This document shows positions 13,002 through 14,996 of a DNA stretch of 14,996 nt, piece after piece. Below the pieces are notes generated by a model that was not told the DNA's origin, did no database searches, and saw nothing but the letters and a program-made list of their open reading frames with translations. Where the stretch lies: assembly GCA_016206635.1 (NCBI GenBank), contig JACQRF010000030.1, positions 1 to 14,996 of the forward strand, given 5' to 3'. The translations under genes were made by a program, and so were the position numbers. Numbering within the stretch: position 1 is the stretch's first letter; each line of letters starts with the position of its first letter. The stretch comes from Candidatus Omnitrophota bacterium (lineage in GTDB: Bacteria; Omnitrophota; Gorgyraeia; 1-14-0-20-64-10; JACQQZ01).

Positions 13002-14996
13002 CAACGGTCCACCTCGCCCAGGACGATGTCGAGCGACCCGAGGATCGCCACGACGTCAGCCACCAAATGGCCACGGCACATCTGCTCCAGGACGGTCAAA
13101 TTCATGAAGCTGGGGGACCGCACGTGGTAGCGGTAGGGGTGATCGGTGCCATCGCTGACGACGTAGTACCCCAGCTCTCCTTTGGGATTCTCGACGCGGC
13201 CGTACGATTCCCCGGCCGGGACGCGAAGATTCCACGCCCTTTTGCCGGCGATGATCTCGCCGCCCGGCAATTCTTTCAGCGCCTGGGTCAAGATCTTCAG
13301 CGATTCACGCATCTCCGCCAACCGGACTTGATAGCGCGCGTACACGTCGCCGGCCGTCGCGGTGGGAATGTCGAAGGCGAAACGGTCGTAGATGGAGTAC
13401 GGTTGGGCGCGGCGGACGTCATACCGGATGCCGGAGGCGCGCAGCACCGGGCCGGCCGTCGAATGGGCGATCGCCGCCCCCGGCGTCAGCACGCCGACGC
13501 CGCGGCATCGGGCCGTCAAAATCTCGTTGCGCGTCAGGAACCGATCGAGCTGGTCGATCGCCTTCGGCAGACGCTCCCGGACGAGCGCCGTCGCCATCGG
13601 CAGGAACTCCGGCGGGAGGTCCGCCGCCACCCCGCCAAACCGAAAGTAGTTGCACATCATCCGCGAGCCGGACGCCATCTCAAACAGGTCGAGGATCAGC
13701 TCCCGCTCCTCAATGGCATACAAGGCGGGAGTAAAAAAGGCGCCGAGATCGTTGAGCAGGAAGCCGATCGCCCAGGCATGGCTCAGCACGCGGGTGAATT
13801 CCGCCATGATCACGCGAATGTATTCCGCCCGCTCCGGCACCTTGGCGCCCGTGAGTTGCTCGACGGCCACCGCGTAGCCGAAATTGTTGCCCATGGACGT
13901 GATGTAGTCGAGCCGATCGGTGTACGGGAAGTTCATGATCCAGGCGTTGCGCTCGCCGATCTTCTCATGGTTCCGATGCATGTAGCCCATGATCGGCTCG
14001 AGCCCGACGATCCGCTCCCCCTCAACCGCCACCTTCATGCGGAACACGCCGTGCGTGGAGGGGTGCTGCGGGCCGAGATTCACGACCAGCAGATCGCCAT
14101 CGGCGCCGCGCTGGACCGAGACGCCCGCGTTATCCGCCGGCGGCGCGGTCTCCTCATCGGACGGCTTCCAGGTGATCGGGTCCCAGCCGGCGGGGTACTG
14201 CACGTTGTCGTGCCAGCGGACCCGATCCTCCGCCCGCTGGTGATGGCCGTCCTTCCAGCGGCTAGAGAACATCTTGCCCGGCTCCTCGTAGTACGGCTCG
14301 AGGTAGTCTTTGCGCAGCGGCCATCCGTCAAAACCGTCCCACATCAAGATCCGCTTGAGATGGGGGTGGCCGTCGAAGCGGATCCCCATCATGTCGTAGA
14401 TCTCCCGCTCCTGGAAATTGGCGCCGGGCCAGACCGATGTCAGGGACGGGACGCGCGGGTCCGGCTTCGGCGCGCGCAGCTTGAGGGCCAGCGGTTTCTC
14501 GGTGCGCGCGGTGGATATGACGTGGCCGACTACCTCGAAACAATCTTGATAGTCCACGCTGGTGAGATTGGCGAGGTAGTCATAGCGCAGGCTCGGCTCA
14601 TCACGCAGGAACCGGGCCACGGCCACCGCCTGCGCGGGAGCTATCAGCAGCGCGTCGCCCTGCGCCTGGACCGCGCCGGCGCCGACCGCCGCGGTGATCT
14701 GCGCGACAAGCTCCCGGCGACCGCCCTCGGGCGTCACGGCGGGGGCCGCCACGCAGGACGGGAGGCTTTTCGGCACCGGCTCCTCTTTGCCGGTACCGGA
14801 AAGGGTGGCGACGCGGATTTCCGGGATGCGCCGCACATCCACAAGATCAGGTCCCAGCACCGGCACTGGGATCTCGGCGTCGGCCTTGGCATCGTACCAT
14901 CGCGCGGATTTCAGCGACTGGCCGTCAATGATCCGCTGAAGGGTCATGAGCCCATGGAGGAGGGCCTGCGGCGTCGGGGGGCAGCCGGGGACGTAC
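13001..14996 (-). CDS. nuoBCD: NuoB-NuoC-NuoD fusion of complex I (5' end outside window)
   Basis: One open frame joins three hydrophilic complex I subunits. The first residues in the window, YVPGCPPTPQALLHGLMTLQ, are the C-terminal part of NuoB; its cysteine (codon 14983-14981) is the last ligand of cluster N2. No stop follows: the frame continues through a linker of about 50-60 residues into NuoC, with the 30-kDa signature EREIYDMMGIRFDGHPHLKR (encoded at about 14350-14410). A second linker (about 14120-14240) leads to NuoD, with NLGPQHPSTHG, MGYMHRNHEKIGE and the C-terminal GSLDIVLGEVDR. The ATG at 14947 is internal to NuoB and is not the start. NuoCD fusions are well known; B joined as well is less usual. 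NuoD and NuoB together form the quinone site. The stop overlaps the nuoI start. Confidence 0.93.
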   Translation of the reverse strand, partial: YVPGCPPTPQALLHGLMTLQRIIDGQSLKSARWYDAKADAEIPVPVLGPDLVDVRRIPEIRVATLSGTGKEEPVPKSLPSCVAAPAVTPEGGRRELVAQITAAVGAGAVQAQGDALLIAPAQAVAVARFLRDEPSLRYDYLANLTSVDYQDCFEVVGHVISTARTEKPLALKLRAPKPDPRVPSLTSVWPGANFQEREIYDMMGIRFDGHPHLKRILMWDGFDGWPLRKDYLEPYYEEPGKMFSSRWKDGHHQRAEDRVRWHDNVQYPAGWDPITWKPSDEETAPPADNAGVSVQRGADGDLLVVNLGPQHPSTHGVFRMKVAVEGERIVGLEPIMGYMHRNHEKIGERNAWIMNFPYTDRLDYITSMGNNFGYAVAVEQLTGAKVPERAEYIRVIMAEFTRVLSHAWAIGFLLNDLGAFFTPALYAIEERELILDLFEMASGSRMMCNYFRFGGVAADLPPEFLPMATALVRERLPKAIDQLDRFLTRNEILTARCRGVGVLTPGAAIAHSTAGPVLRASGIRYDVRRAQPYSIYDRFAFDIPTATAGDVYARYQVRLAEMRESLKILTQALKELPGGEIIAGKRAWNLRVPAGESYGRVENPKGELGYYVVSDGTDHPYRYHVRSPSFMNLTVLEQMCRGHLVADVVAILGSLDIVLGEVDR

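Noticed and set aside
14945..14947. ATG 14947 as the start of a separate NuoCD protein
   Set aside because: The codons before it in the same frame encode the conserved NuoB motif PGCPPTPQAL, and no Shine-Dalgarno precedes it.

Overview
The window is GC-rich bacterial DNA, and every gene I can support lies on the minus strand. It reads from right to left as two tightly packed transcription blocks, separated by the only real intergenic gap (about 8172-8325). The gene set (HrcA/CIRCE heat-shock control, SPOR-domain envelope protein, complex I with fused subunits, Thi4-type thiazole synthase, PuuD-like membrane domain) suggests a Gram-negative-type, non-enterobacterial organism. A Nitrospirota- or NC10-like lineage is a guess from gene content; nothing here proves it.

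Block 1 (14996 to 8326) starts inside a complex I locus: a NuoB-NuoC-NuoD fusion whose 5' part lies outside the window, then nuoI, nuoA and nuoH. These are followed by a small bacterial-type ferredoxin, a Thi4-family thiazole synthase, a Bax inhibitor-1/YccA-like membrane protein and a PuuD-like membrane protein. The order B-C-D-I-A-H differs from the textbook A-to-N operon. nuoH is intact except for one in-frame TAG at 11222-11224. nuoI contains two copies of a GC-rich palindromic repeat. One is translated in frame inside the protein. The other encodes its C-terminal tail and also supplies the ribosome binding site of nuoA.

Block 2 (8171 to the left edge) carries miaB, a TPR/SPOR envelope protein, miaA, hflX, a membrane-anchored trehalose-6-phosphate synthase, hrcA and grpE, with overlaps or gaps of up to about 40 bases. 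MiaA and MiaB are consecutive enzymes for the ms2i6A37 modification of tRNA, and HflX is a ribosome-associated GTPase, so the first half concerns translation. The trehalose synthase has an N-terminal sensor-like module (two membrane helices, an extracytoplasmic loop and a HAMP-like segment) before its GT20 catalytic domain. A CIRCE operator and a sigma70-type promoter sit across the end of the trehalose synthase gene and restart transcription for hrcA-grpE (dnaK is presumably next, outside the window).

No tRNA, rRNA, CRISPR array, insertion sequence or phage gene was seen. The points most worth a second look are the amber codon in nuoH, the NuoBCD fusion, the repeat inside nuoI, the sensor-coupled trehalose-6-phosphate synthase, and the histidine-type Thi4.
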